A stretch of DNA of 64,000 nucleotides, taken from NCBI GenBank assembly GCA_964459385.1, contig CAYWLG010000007.1, positions 1 through 64,000 of the forward strand, in the 5' to 3' direction. Positions 1 through 10,183 of the stretch are shown here, piece after piece. Below the pieces are notes generated by a model. That model saw only the letters and a program-made list of their open reading frames with translations. It made no database searches and was not told the origin of the DNA. The stretch comes from UBA6107 sp964459385. GTDB lineage: Bacteria; Chloroflexota; Anaerolineae; Anaerolineales; Anaerolineaceae. How positions within the stretch are numbered: the stretch's first letter is position 1; each line of letters begins with the position of its first letter. Made by a program: the position numbers and the translations under genes.

Positions 1-32
1 GCTAATCCGTACTAATGATCGAGGGCTTCTTC
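1..32 (+). rRNA. 23S rRNA, 3' end only
   Basis: The first ~32 bases match the conserved 3' tail of bacterial 23S rRNA (the GCTAA-CGTACTAAT-GAGGGCTT pattern). The rest of the gene lies off the left edge. The 5S gene follows about 80 bp downstream in the usual 23S-5S order. The exact 3' end is approximate. Confidence 0.8.
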
Positions 33-114
33 ATATGGTGCGGGGAACTCGTACTTTTTGTGAGGACTACATACTATTCTAACTAATTGGTAAACTTAAC
101 ATTGTGAATTAAGT

Positions 115-234
115 CTCTTGGTGATTGGAGCGACAGTGGTACACCCGGTAACATCTCGAACCCGGTCGTTAAGGCTGTCAGCGCCGATGGTACTTGGAGG
201 GCGACCTCCTGGGAGAGTAGGTCATTGCCAAGAG
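115..234 (+). rRNA. rrf: 5S ribosomal RNA
   Basis: The gene is about 120 nt long. The ends pair in a helix (TCTCTTGG at 114-121 with CCAAGAGA at 228-235). The interior carries 5S hallmarks: ACACCCGGTAACATCTCGAA for the loop A / helix III region, and GGGAGAGTAGGTC near the 3' end. It closes an rRNA operon whose 23S gene enters from the left, and a terminator follows about 40 bp downstream. Ends are accurate to a few bases. Confidence 0.93.
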
Positions 235-276
235 ACTTTTTCAGTTAAATGCCATGAGACATCGTCTCATTAAAAG

Positions 277-297
277 AAGCCCTGCGGGGCTTTTTTG
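277..297 (+). terminator. Terminator of the rrn operon
   Basis: A GC-rich hairpin (AGCCC-TGC-GGGGCT) is followed directly by six T residues. A weaker inverted repeat (ATGAGAC/GTCTCAT, 254-270) lies just upstream. It fits a rho-independent terminator closing the rRNA operon. Confidence 0.85.
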
Positions 298-376
298 TTT
301 GTCACCTGGAAGGGCATCTGATTTGCGTTTCATTTGTAATTCATATCTACTCTACGCAAAACAGGAAAAGTACCTC

Positions 377-715
377 ATGGACGCACAGACAACGATGAAA
401 CGGTCTGGATGGGCTATTGCCAGCCTGATTTTTGACCTGGCTGCTTTGGTACTTTGTTTTGTTACCCTGGATCTGGCACTCCTTTTGGGTGTGGCTGGGC
501 TCGGTCTTGGTATTACTTCACTTGTTTTGATCGATAAAAAGAAACAAACTGGCAAAGGATTCGCGCTCACCGGCATGATTCTGAGCGCTTTAGTGGTTGC
601 AGCCTTTTTGTTCTTCAGGCTGGCTTTTCCGGCGATCACAGATCACATTCTGAAGGATTTTCTGGGCAGCGAGCCTTATTCTTATTGGCTTCAAGGCGAA
701 TGGGGCTTGCTCTGA
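377..715 (+). CDS. DUF4190-type small membrane protein
   Basis: This protein of 112 residues has two hydrophobic segments (about residues 10-50 and 60-90) around a short lysine-rich loop with a GKGFALTGMI-type motif. That is the layout of DUF4190 membrane proteins, whose role is unknown. I chose the ATG at 377 because AGGAAAAG lies 7 bp upstream. The open frame extends back to 254, but that part overlaps the rrn terminator and is unlikely to be translated. The gene stands alone between the rrn operon and rpsU. The family call rests on pattern only. Confidence 0.65.
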   Translation: MDAQTTMKRSGWAIASLIFDLAALVLCFVTLDLALLLGVAGLGLGITSLVLIDKKKQTGKGFALTGMILSALVVAAFLFFRLAFPAITDHILKDFLGSEPYSYWLQGEWGLL

Positions 716-802
716 TCTTCTTTTTCTCGCTGAAATAGCCAGGTATTCAAAACCACTCCCCGAAGAAGAACAGTTTACCCTTTTATTATTTAAGATTCGC
801 GG

Positions 803-808
803 TATAAT
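803..808 (+). promoter_or_regulatory. -10 box of the rpsU-infA promoter
   Basis: A perfect TATAAT lies 167 bp upstream of rpsU. The -35 region is poor (CTTTTA at 780-785 with a 17 bp spacer). If used, transcription would start near 815 and create a ~160 nt leader. Confidence 0.5.
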
Positions 809-825
809 ACATAGGCTTTTTGTGT

Positions 826-942
826 GGCAGCCAGCCGGTATTGAGAATTTCGCAAGAGGTGATGATCGCCCTATTTGAATGTCGCCCCATAATGAACTTC
901 CTTTCGACAAATGGCTGCGCGCGCAAAGCACGCAGTTTTTTT
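826..942 (+). promoter_or_regulatory. Putative attenuator leader of rpsU-infA
   Basis: A terminator-like hairpin (CTGCG at 915-919 with CGCAG at 931-935, plus an inner GC/GC pair) is followed by seven T residues at 936-942, all ahead of rpsU. Upstream, GCAGCCA (827-833) is complementary to TGGCTGC (912-918), which overlaps the 5' arm of the terminator. The two pairings exclude each other, as in an attenuator. The structure is seen in the sequence; regulation is inferred. I could not match it to a known ribosomal-protein leader. Confidence 0.5.
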
Positions 943-974
943 ATTCCTAAGCAGGATTGGAGGTGAGAGTTTAA

Positions 975-1175
975 ATGCCAGTAGTCGTTTTACGCCCGAA
1001 CGAATCATCAGATTCACTGATGAAACGCTTCCGCAAGAAAGTCGTCAAGAGTGGTGTGTTGAGCACCCTGCGACGCAAACGCTGGTTCATCTCCAAGAGT
1101 GAACAACGCCGCGTGGAAAAGAAGAAAGCCATCCGCCGCATCAAACGCCGCCAGTTCACCAAATCCGGTGACTAA
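975..1175 (+). CDS. rpsU: 30S ribosomal protein S21
   Basis: This basic protein of 66 residues has the S21 pattern: VVVLRPNESSDSLMKRF at the N-terminus, then a Lys/Arg-rich helix (RRKRWFISKSEQRR). S21 sits near the anti-Shine-Dalgarno region on the 30S subunit and helps mRNA initiation. A strong ribosome site (GGAGGTGAG) lies upstream of the ATG. infA begins 37 bp downstream with its own ribosome site, so both initiation factors are likely co-transcribed. A terminator-like hairpin just upstream suggests attenuation control. Confidence 0.96.
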   Translation: MPVVVLRPNESSDSLMKRFRKKVVKSGVLSTLRRKRWFISKSEQRRVEKKKAIRRIKRRQFTKSGD

Positions 1176-1212
1176 TGTTTGATTTCGGTTTCTAGTATTT
1201 CCTGGAGGAGAG

Positions 1213-1470
1213 ATGGCCAAAGAAGAAGATAAAATTCAGATGGAAGGTGTGATCGTTGAGGCTTTACCCGGTACGCAGTTCAGGGTCAAGCTCGAGAACG
1301 GTCACGAAGTACTCGCATATCTGGCAGGTCGAATGCGGAAGTATTACATTCGCATCCTTCTTGGGGATCATGTAAAGGTTGAAATGAGCCCTTATGATCT
1401 CACCCGTGGCCGGATCGTCTATCGCCAGAAGAAATTCAGCGAACCTGGTGCGGATGAATCATCATCGTAA
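1213..1470 (+). CDS. infA: Translation initiation factor IF-1
   Basis: The 85 residues form the single S1/OB-fold domain of IF-1, with VEALPGTQFRVKLENGH and the conserved GRMRKYYIRILLGDHVKVEMSPYDLTRGRI block. It binds the 30S A site during initiation together with IF-2 and IF-3. GGAGGAG lies 6 bp before the ATG. The C-terminus is about ten residues longer than the common 72-residue form and ends in an acidic, Ser-rich tail. It follows rpsU and is closed by a terminator. Confidence 0.97.
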   Translation: MAKEEDKIQMEGVIVEALPGTQFRVKLENGHEVLAYLAGRMRKYYIRILLGDHVKVEMSPYDLTRGRIVYRQKKFSEPGADESSS

Positions 1471-1491
1471 GTAGCAGTAGAGAGTACATCG

Positions 1492-1520
1492 AACAGGCCC
1501 CAAATGGAGCCTGTTTTTTT
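1492..1520 (+). terminator. Terminator of rpsU-infA
   Basis: AACAGGC (1492-1498) pairs with GCCTGTT (1509-1515), followed by a run of T residues. It lies 22 bp after the infA stop codon. Confidence 0.85.
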
Positions 1521-1530
1521 ATTTAAAGAA

Positions 1531-1563
1531 ACAACCGGACGAAATTTTTTCGTCCGGTTGTTG
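1531..1563 (-). terminator. Terminator of nifJ
   Basis: A perfect inverted repeat of at least 10 bp (CAACCGGACG / CGTCCGGTTG) around a short AT loop lies just past the nifJ stop codon. On the minus strand it is followed by a T-rich stretch. It separates convergent infA and nifJ. Confidence 0.8.
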
Positions 1564-1583
1564 GTAGTTATTGCCAGGTCGCT

Positions 1584-5156
<3,573 letters not shown>

Positions 5157-5305
5157 CTTGACTCCATTAAAGATAGGGACACAATGGCCCCTTTGAATGA
5201 ACCGTTGTTCATACAATTATAATTCCTATTGGGGGTGTTTTTTACCTTTAAAATGGCATTCATCCCAAATTCATCATTTTGGTTGAGAAAGTTGATTAAA
5301 ATTCG

Positions 5306-5845
5306 TTATTCTCCCGGTTTTTGCATGAAAGGCATGGCCAGCAGGATCGTGGCCAGCGATTTGGCGTCTTCGATCTCGCCTTTTTGCACCATCTGCATCA
5401 CTTCGGGTAGGGGAATCTTCACCAGGTTGAGAATTTCATCCTCATCTGGGGCAAGACGTGAAGGATACAGCCCGGTAGCCAGAAAGGTGTACATGTATTC
5501 AGTTGAATAGCCGGGTGAAACGTAAAAATTTCCCAGTGGCTGCATCTTTTTTGCGGCCATGCCGGTCTCTTCACGGATTTCTCTCTCGGCGGTAGCCAGC
5601 GCCTCTTCGCCTGTTTCGATCTTGCCGGCAGGCAGTTCCAGCAGCATTTTGTTGGCGCCCAGGCGGAACTGCTTGACGAAAAGCACGTTGTTTTCTTCAT
5701 CCAGCGGCAGTATCGTGACCGCGTTTTGAATTTGGATCAGGTCATACTGGCGCACGCGCTGATCGGGCAGTTGAAGTGAGGTGCTTTCTACGGTAAAAAT
5801 GGAACTTTGATAGCGCACTTCTTTTTCAAGAATTCGATAAGTCAT
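5306..5845 (-). CDS. Nudix hydrolase, ADP-ribose pyrophosphatase type
   Basis: This protein of 179 residues carries a complete Nudix box at residues 74-96 (G-x5-E-x7-REIREETG), which binds the metal and cleaves nucleoside diphosphates linked to another group. The N-terminal beta domain, and a Pro-Gly segment shortly after the box (YVSPGYSTEYMY), are typical of the ADP-ribose pyrophosphatase branch. GAGGAAA precedes the ATG. It stands alone between nifJ and a LysM lipoprotein on the same strand. Substrate is inferred from family only. Confidence 0.88.
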   Translation of the reverse strand: MTYRILEKEVRYQSSIFTVESTSLQLPDQRVRQYDLIQIQNAVTILPLDEENNVLFVKQFRLGANKMLLELPAGKIETGEEALATAEREIREETGMAAKKMQPLGNFYVSPGYSTEYMYTFLATGLYPSRLAPDEDEILNLVKIPLPEVMQMVQKGEIEDAKSLATILLAMPFMQKPGE

Positions 5846-5876
5846 GGGGTTTCCTCAGGGCTGATTATACCCAAGT

Positions 5877-5912
5877 TAAAAAGAAACGGCGGAGAGGATT
5901 TCCTCTCCGCCG
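5877..5912 (-). terminator. Terminator of the LysM lipoprotein gene
   Basis: CGGCGGAGAG (5887-5896) pairs with CTCTCCGCCG (5903-5912). On the minus strand a TTTCTTTTT tract follows. It lies just past the stop codon of the gene at 5929. Confidence 0.85.
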
Positions 5913-5928
5913 CGACTGTCAATAAGAG

Positions 5929-6615
5929 TTAGGGGATTTGAAGCACCTGACCAACGCTCAGGGTGGAGCTTTCGCTCAGCCCGTTGGCGGCCATAATGGT
6001 GTTGGGGTCGGCGTCACCGAACCCGCAGGCGATGGAGTAAATGGTATCGCCCGAGGCAACCGTGTAGCTGGTGGGGTGGCTCTTAAGAGAGCGGGTGCCT
6101 TCCCAGGTGCCACTTTGCGGAATGCTCAGGGTGGTGCCCGGCGAGACGATCGTGTTCATGCCCAGCCCGTTGGCTGCGAGCAGATCGGCTGCGTTCACAT
6201 TGAAGCGGCGTGCGATGCAGTATGGGAACTCACCATTATGCAAAGTGTAGGTGCTGGGTTTGCCCGGGGTGGGGGTGGGGTAAACAATGGCGGTCGGGGT
6301 GGGGGTGGCCATCGGGGTGGAAGTGACCAGCGGGATGGTGACCAATGTGCCGGACGTAGTGGGTTGCACGCTGGTGTCGCCGCCGCTGCTGATGGGCATG
6401 GCGGTCGGTTCAACGGTGCCGAGGATCGCTCCGGCCGTCTGGGTGGCGGCGAGGATCTCTTTCATGATGTCAGGCTGGGTGGCTACCGGGAAGGGGATCT
6501 CGCCGCTCTGGGTGGGTGCAGTGACCGGTGCAACAGAAGCAGGGCGTTCGCAGGCGGTCAATAACAACCCGGTAACCAGAACGACAAGTATAATGGCGTA
6601 AACTCTCTTATTCAT
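5929..6615 (-). CDS. Lipoprotein with two LysM domains
   Basis: This secreted lipoprotein has 228 residues. A signal peptide of about 21 residues ends in a lipobox (LLTAC). A Ser/Thr/Pro-rich linker (about residues 30-120) leads to two LysM domains of ~45 residues, each beginning YT-x-x-x-G and ending in a TLSIP or VLQIP motif. LysM modules bind peptidoglycan or other N-acetylglucosamine polymers, so the protein probably sits at the cell surface attached to wall material. GAGGAG precedes the ATG. No enzymatic domain is visible. Confidence 0.88.
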   Translation of the reverse strand: MNKRVYAIILVVLVTGLLLTACERPASVAPVTAPTQSGEIPFPVATQPDIMKEILAATQTAGAILGTVEPTAMPISSGGDTSVQPTTSGTLVTIPLVTSTPMATPTPTAIVYPTPTPGKPSTYTLHNGEFPYCIARRFNVNAADLLAANGLGMNTIVSPGTTLSIPQSGTWEGTRSLKSHPTSYTVASGDTIYSIACGFGDADPNTIMAANGLSESSTLSVGQVLQIP

Positions 6616-6784
6616 AAGCGGCTCCTCAGGATCGCATTCGGATGATTACAAACCAATGAACCTACCACTTTGACTCAACTTCAGATAGTAGCACAGGCTG
6701 AAAGCAGCGTCAAGCATACGAAATTGCATTGATTTGTGTAAAAATAGTTGCACTTTGCGTGCCAAATAAAACAAGGATGTCAAA

Positions 6785-7219
6785 ATGAAAATATATTTCT
6801 CTTGCTCGATCACAGGTGGACGATCCGAAGAAGCTGTTTATCAGCGCCTGGTCAGTAAAATGGAAAGCCTGGGCCATGAAGTGCCCACAGCTCACCTGGC
6901 CAGCCCGGAGGTGACCGAGATGGAAAAAGTGGTCTCTGGCGAAGAGATCTATACCCGCGATATGGCCTGGCTGCGTGAAAGCGATGTGGTGGTGGCTGAA
7001 GTGAGCTCCCCTTCGCATGGGGTCGGCTATGAGGTGGCCGTGGGGCTGCTGACAGGTAAGCCGGTATTTTGCTGCTATCAGGCTGGCAAACGGGTTTCCA
7101 AGATCATCACCGGCAATACCTCCAAGAATCTGACCCTCTGTGTGTATCAAAATGTCGAAGAAGCCTTGGCCTGCCTGCAGGAATTTTTATCTGCGCAGGG
7201 AGGTTCTTCGCTTCATTAA
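6785..7219 (+). CDS. DNPH1/Rcl-like deoxynucleoside 5'-monophosphate N-glycosidase
   Basis: This protein of 144 residues has the nucleoside 2-deoxyribosyltransferase fold. It starts MKIYFSCSITGGR (family: KIYFAGSIRGGR) and carries SHGVGYEVAVG, whose Glu is the catalytic residue in the Rcl/DNPH1 branch. Such enzymes hydrolyse the base-sugar bond of deoxynucleoside monophosphates and clean the nucleotide pool. ACAAGGATG with a short spacer precedes the start. It is monocistronic: the next gene has its own promoter at 7247. A transferase rather than hydrolase role cannot be excluded. Confidence 0.8.
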   Translation: MKIYFSCSITGGRSEEAVYQRLVSKMESLGHEVPTAHLASPEVTEMEKVVSGEEIYTRDMAWLRESDVVVAEVSSPSHGVGYEVAVGLLTGKPVFCCYQAGKRVSKIITGNTSKNLTLCVYQNVEEALACLQEFLSAQGGSSLH

Positions 7220-7246
7220 CATTGTGTATGAAAGTCTGAAAACCTA

Positions 7247-7275
7247 TTGACAGTGCAATTCCTTCGATTTAAGAT
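7247..7275 (+). promoter_or_regulatory. Strong promoter of the J-protein gene, probably leaderless
   Basis: TTGACA (7247-7252), a 17 bp spacer and TAAGAT (7270-7275). The expected start of transcription, 7 bp after the -10 box, falls on the A of the ATG at 7282. No ribosome site precedes that ATG. Confidence 0.8.
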
Positions 7276-7281
7276 GAAACA

Positions 7282-8187
7282 ATGGAATACAAAGACTATT
7301 ACAAAACACTCGGCGTAGAACGCAACGCCAGCGCGGAAGATATCAAGAAGGCCTTCCGAAAGCTGGCCATGAAATATCACCCCGACCGCAATAAGGGCAA
7401 TAAAGAAGCCGAGGAGAAATTTAAAGATATAAATGAAGCCTACGAGGTACTGAGCGACCCACAGAAACGTGCTCGCTATGACCAGTTGGGATCTTCTTAC
7501 TCTCAATGGCAGCAAAACGGAGGCAATGCCAGCAATTTCAACTGGGGCGATTGGGCAAACGCGGCTGGCCGCGGTGGGGCTCAAGTGGATATGAACGATT
7601 TCGGCGACCTCTTCGGGGGTGGCTTTTCTGATTTCTTTAGCGCTATTTTTGGCGGCATGCCCACTGGAAGCACGCGCCGTCAAACACGCTCAGCAGCGCG
7701 CCCTAGTTACCAGCAGCAAGTGGAAATTACGCTGGATGAAGCCTATCACGGCACCCAGCGCGCCTTTCAGGTGGGGCAGCGCCGCATTGAGGTGAAGATC
7801 CCTGCCGGTGCCAAGACGGGTACCAAGGTGCGTGTGGCCGGCGGCGGCCCGGATGGCAACAGCGATCTTTACCTGGTCGTAAACGTGCTGCCCGATGCGC
7901 GTTTCACCATAGATGGCGAAGACTTGACCACCGAGGTCAAGCTGGACCTTTACACCGCTGTTCTGGGTGGCTCGATTGTGGTCTCTACACTCGCCGGCAA
8001 CGTGACGCTCACCATTCCGGCAGGCACGCAGCCGGGTCAGGTCTTTCGCCTGAAAGACCGCGGCTTGCCCCGCTTGCGTCAACCCAATACCTTTGGCAAC
8101 CTTTATGTGAAAGCCAGGGTAGAGCTGCCGCGCACTTTGACGGCTGACCAGCGCGAGCTTTTTGAAAAGCTGCGCACCGCAAAATAA
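7282..8187 (+). CDS. DnaJ-family chaperone without zinc finger (CbpA type)
   Basis: This protein has 301 residues. An N-terminal J domain (residues 1-70) with the HPD motif stimulates the DnaK ATPase. A Gly/Phe-rich region follows (about 70-135, with GGGFSDFFSAIFGG), then a two-part beta C-terminal domain for substrate binding. The Cys-rich zinc domain of classical DnaJ is absent, so this is a class B J-protein like CbpA. Its promoter places +1 at the ATG, so the mRNA is probably leaderless. The HtrA-like protease follows 17 bp downstream, suggesting a protein quality-control operon. Confidence 0.93.
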   Translation: MEYKDYYKTLGVERNASAEDIKKAFRKLAMKYHPDRNKGNKEAEEKFKDINEAYEVLSDPQKRARYDQLGSSYSQWQQNGGNASNFNWGDWANAAGRGGAQVDMNDFGDLFGGGFSDFFSAIFGGMPTGSTRRQTRSAARPSYQQQVEITLDEAYHGTQRAFQVGQRRIEVKIPAGAKTGTKVRVAGGGPDGNSDLYLVVNVLPDARFTIDGEDLTTEVKLDLYTAVLGGSIVVSTLAGNVTLTIPAGTQPGQVFRLKDRGLPRLRQPNTFGNLYVKARVELPRTLTADQRELFEKLRTAK

Positions 8188-8204
8188 CACACTTTAGGGG
8201 TTCT

Positions 8205-9383
8205 ATGAAAAAAGCGAAACTGGCGATTTTACTGGTTGTGATCTTTATATTAACGGTATCCTGCACCTTTACGCCGGGAATTCTCTCGCGCCTGCAGACC
8301 CTGCAAACGCAAATGGTTGAAACCCCCACGGCTACGCTGACCCCTACGGCCACGCAGCCTTCGATCACGATCAACGGCGATGTCAGCCAGTTGGATGTTG
8401 TGTTGGTCTCGCTTTATAAAAAGGTTTCCCCCGGCATCGTTTCGTTGGTGGCAACTTCTCGCAACGGCTACTCTTCAGGCAGCGGCTTCGTCTTCGATAA
8501 AGAGGGCCATATCGTCACCAATTATCATGTGGTTGAAAACGCCTCTCAGGTAGAGGTGGATTTTGCGAGCGGGCTGAAAGTGCGTGCCACGATCGTAGGA
8601 AAAGACCTTGATTCTGATCTGGCCGTCTTAAAGGTGGATGTAAATCCCTCTGAGTTGAGCCCGCTTGAAATGGGCGATTCAGATCAGTTGCAAGTGGGGC
8701 AGATGGTGGTAGCCATCGGCAGCCCGTTTTACCTTTCCGGTTCCATGTCGCTTGGAATCGTCAGCGCCAAAGGCCGCATGCTCGATTCAATGCACATGAC
8801 CAATGACAATAATGTCTTTTCGGCGGGCGATGTCATTCAAACCGATGCCGCCATTAACCCCGGCAATTCGGGCGGCCCGCTTTTCAACCTCTCTGGGGAG
8901 GTTGTGGGCGTCAATCGCGCCATTAGCACCAATTCTTATAACTCTGACGGTGAACCGGTCAATTCGGGTATCGGCTATTCTGTTTCGGCCAATATCGTCA
9001 AGCGGGTCGTGCCGGCTCTGATCAGTGACGGCAAATACGATTACCCTTATCTGGGCATCAGCAGCTATTCTTACGATTTGATTCTGGATGATTGGGAAGC
9101 GCTTGGGTTTGAACAGACCAGCGGTGTCTATGTGATGGATGTGACTGCCGGCGGCCCGGCGGATCAGGCGGGGCTGCATGCCGGCACGCATGTGACCTCG
9201 GTTTCTGGCCTCTATTCAGGCGGCGATCTGATCACCGCCGTGGATGGCAAACAGGTTCTGGCCTATTCTGACCTCATCAGTTACATCATGGCCCATAAGA
9301 GCCCCGGGGATACGATTCAACTGACCGTCATCCGCGACGGGCAGGAGTTGCAAATACCTCTGGTGCTAGGTTCAAGAAAATGA
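8205..9383 (+). CDS. HtrA/DegP-family serine protease (lipoprotein)
   Basis: This protein has 392 residues. A signal peptide ends in a lipobox-like LTVSC, followed by a short Thr-rich linker. The trypsin-like domain carries the triad His (NYHVVENA, ~108), Asp (SDLAVL, ~138) and Ser (GNSGGPL, ~222). One PDZ domain covers about residues 295-390. Such proteases degrade misfolded envelope proteins outside the membrane. It lies 17 bp after the J-protein gene and is closed by a shared terminator. Membrane anchoring by lipid is inferred from the Cys. Confidence 0.93.
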   Translation: MKKAKLAILLVVIFILTVSCTFTPGILSRLQTLQTQMVETPTATLTPTATQPSITINGDVSQLDVVLVSLYKKVSPGIVSLVATSRNGYSSGSGFVFDKEGHIVTNYHVVENASQVEVDFASGLKVRATIVGKDLDSDLAVLKVDVNPSELSPLEMGDSDQLQVGQMVVAIGSPFYLSGSMSLGIVSAKGRMLDSMHMTNDNNVFSAGDVIQTDAAINPGNSGGPLFNLSGEVVGVNRAISTNSYNSDGEPVNSGIGYSVSANIVKRVVPALISDGKYDYPYLGISSYSYDLILDDWEALGFEQTSGVYVMDVTAGGPADQAGLHAGTHVTSVSGLYSGGDLITAVDGKQVLAYSDLISYIMAHKSPGDTIQLTVIRDGQELQIPLVLGSRK

Positions 9384-9387
9384 AATT

Positions 9388-9420
9388 AAAAACTGTCAGA
9401 AATATTTCTGACAGTTTTTT
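9388..9420. terminator. Bidirectional terminator between convergent genes
   Basis: AACTGTCAGAAA (9391-9402) pairs with TTTCTGACAGTT (9405-9416), flanked by A residues on the left and T residues on the right. It can stop transcription from both htrA and the minus-strand gene at 9443. Confidence 0.85.
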
Positions 9421-9442
9421 GTTTGTTTGTCGGGAAAAACAG

Positions 9443-10069
9443 TTACTTCAAATTGTCACTGATCAAAAGCAGATTGGTGTAGAGCGTATCCAGGGCATCG
9501 ATGGCTTTTTGCGGGTCGCCTTCCAGATTGGTCAGGGCGGTGTCAATGCGCGCCTGCAGCCCGGAGAGCTTGTCGGCTTCGATGCTGGTCTGGCTGAGTT
9601 CGCTCAGATCGGCGCTGGCAAAGGTCAGAGCCTGACGGGCAGAGGAGGGGTCCAGCTTGAGCAGGCCAACGCGCGCCGTGTTCACGTCCATTTGCAGCTT
9701 GTAGAGGATCGTGGCGATATTACTGGTTTCAAGCTGCTTCTGGGCATCGGTCAGGCTGAGCTGGGCCGTGTTCAGATCGTTCTTGGCTTTCTCCAAATCC
9801 ACCTGGGCGCTTGAAAGTTGCCCTGAAAGATCGCTCACCTGAGTTTTTGCATCCGTCAGTTCTTTGCTGACATTTTGATACATGGTAAAGTAGACCAGCC
9901 CGGCACCGATGAGGAAAAACACAATGGCTACCAAAAACCAGGGAAGAACGACCTGACCAAAACTGCGTTTATCGCTTTGGTTTTCGGGTTCGACCATCTT
10001 CTCTTCCGCTTTGGGGGTTTCAAGAGTCTGGCTGTCTTCTGCCTGTTGTACGTCATTATCAGATTTCAT
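9443..10069 (-). CDS. Single-pass membrane protein with coiled coil, function unknown
   Basis: This protein of 208 residues is not one I recognise. An acidic cytoplasmic N-terminus (1-38) leads to one membrane segment (about 40-63, LPWFLVAIVFFLIGAGLVYF). A heptad-rich coiled coil follows (about 68-115: KELTDAKTQVSDLSGQL and onward), then a helical C-terminal domain (about 118-208). The layout suggests a structural or scaffolding role outside the membrane. AGGGAAGGAAC precedes the ATG. It is monocistronic and diverges from murJ, with about 110 bp between the start codons. Confidence 0.7.
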   Translation of the reverse strand: MKSDNDVQQAEDSQTLETPKAEEKMVEPENQSDKRSFGQVVLPWFLVAIVFFLIGAGLVYFTMYQNVSKELTDAKTQVSDLSGQLSSAQVDLEKAKNDLNTAQLSLTDAQKQLETSNIATILYKLQMDVNTARVGLLKLDPSSARQALTFASADLSELSQTSIEADKLSGLQARIDTALTNLEGDPQKAIDALDTLYTNLLLISDNLK

Positions 10070-10170
10070 AGTTCCTTCCCTTTATTGATCAAAGAGTTCA
10101 ATAACAGTCTAAGTATAAAGAGTATAACCTTGCTTTTTCATTTGTGCAATTTTTGACCCTTTTGTCCGAG

Positions 10171-10176
10171 TATAAT
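10171..10176 (+). promoter_or_regulatory. -10 box of murJ, close to the start codon
   Basis: A perfect TATAAT ends 7 bp before the murJ ATG (10184), with no ribosome site between. The -35 region is weak at normal spacing; a TTGACC lies only 12 bp upstream. The position suggests a leaderless or nearly leaderless murJ mRNA. Confidence 0.55.
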
Positions 10177-10183
10177 CAAAACT

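Noticed and set aside
254..376. N-terminal extension of the DUF4190 protein
   Set aside because: It covers the rrn terminator and lacks a ribosome site. The ATG at 377 has one.
10153..10176. TTGACC-TATAAT as a full promoter for murJ
   Set aside because: The spacer is only 12 bp, too short for sigma-70. Only the -10 box is reported.
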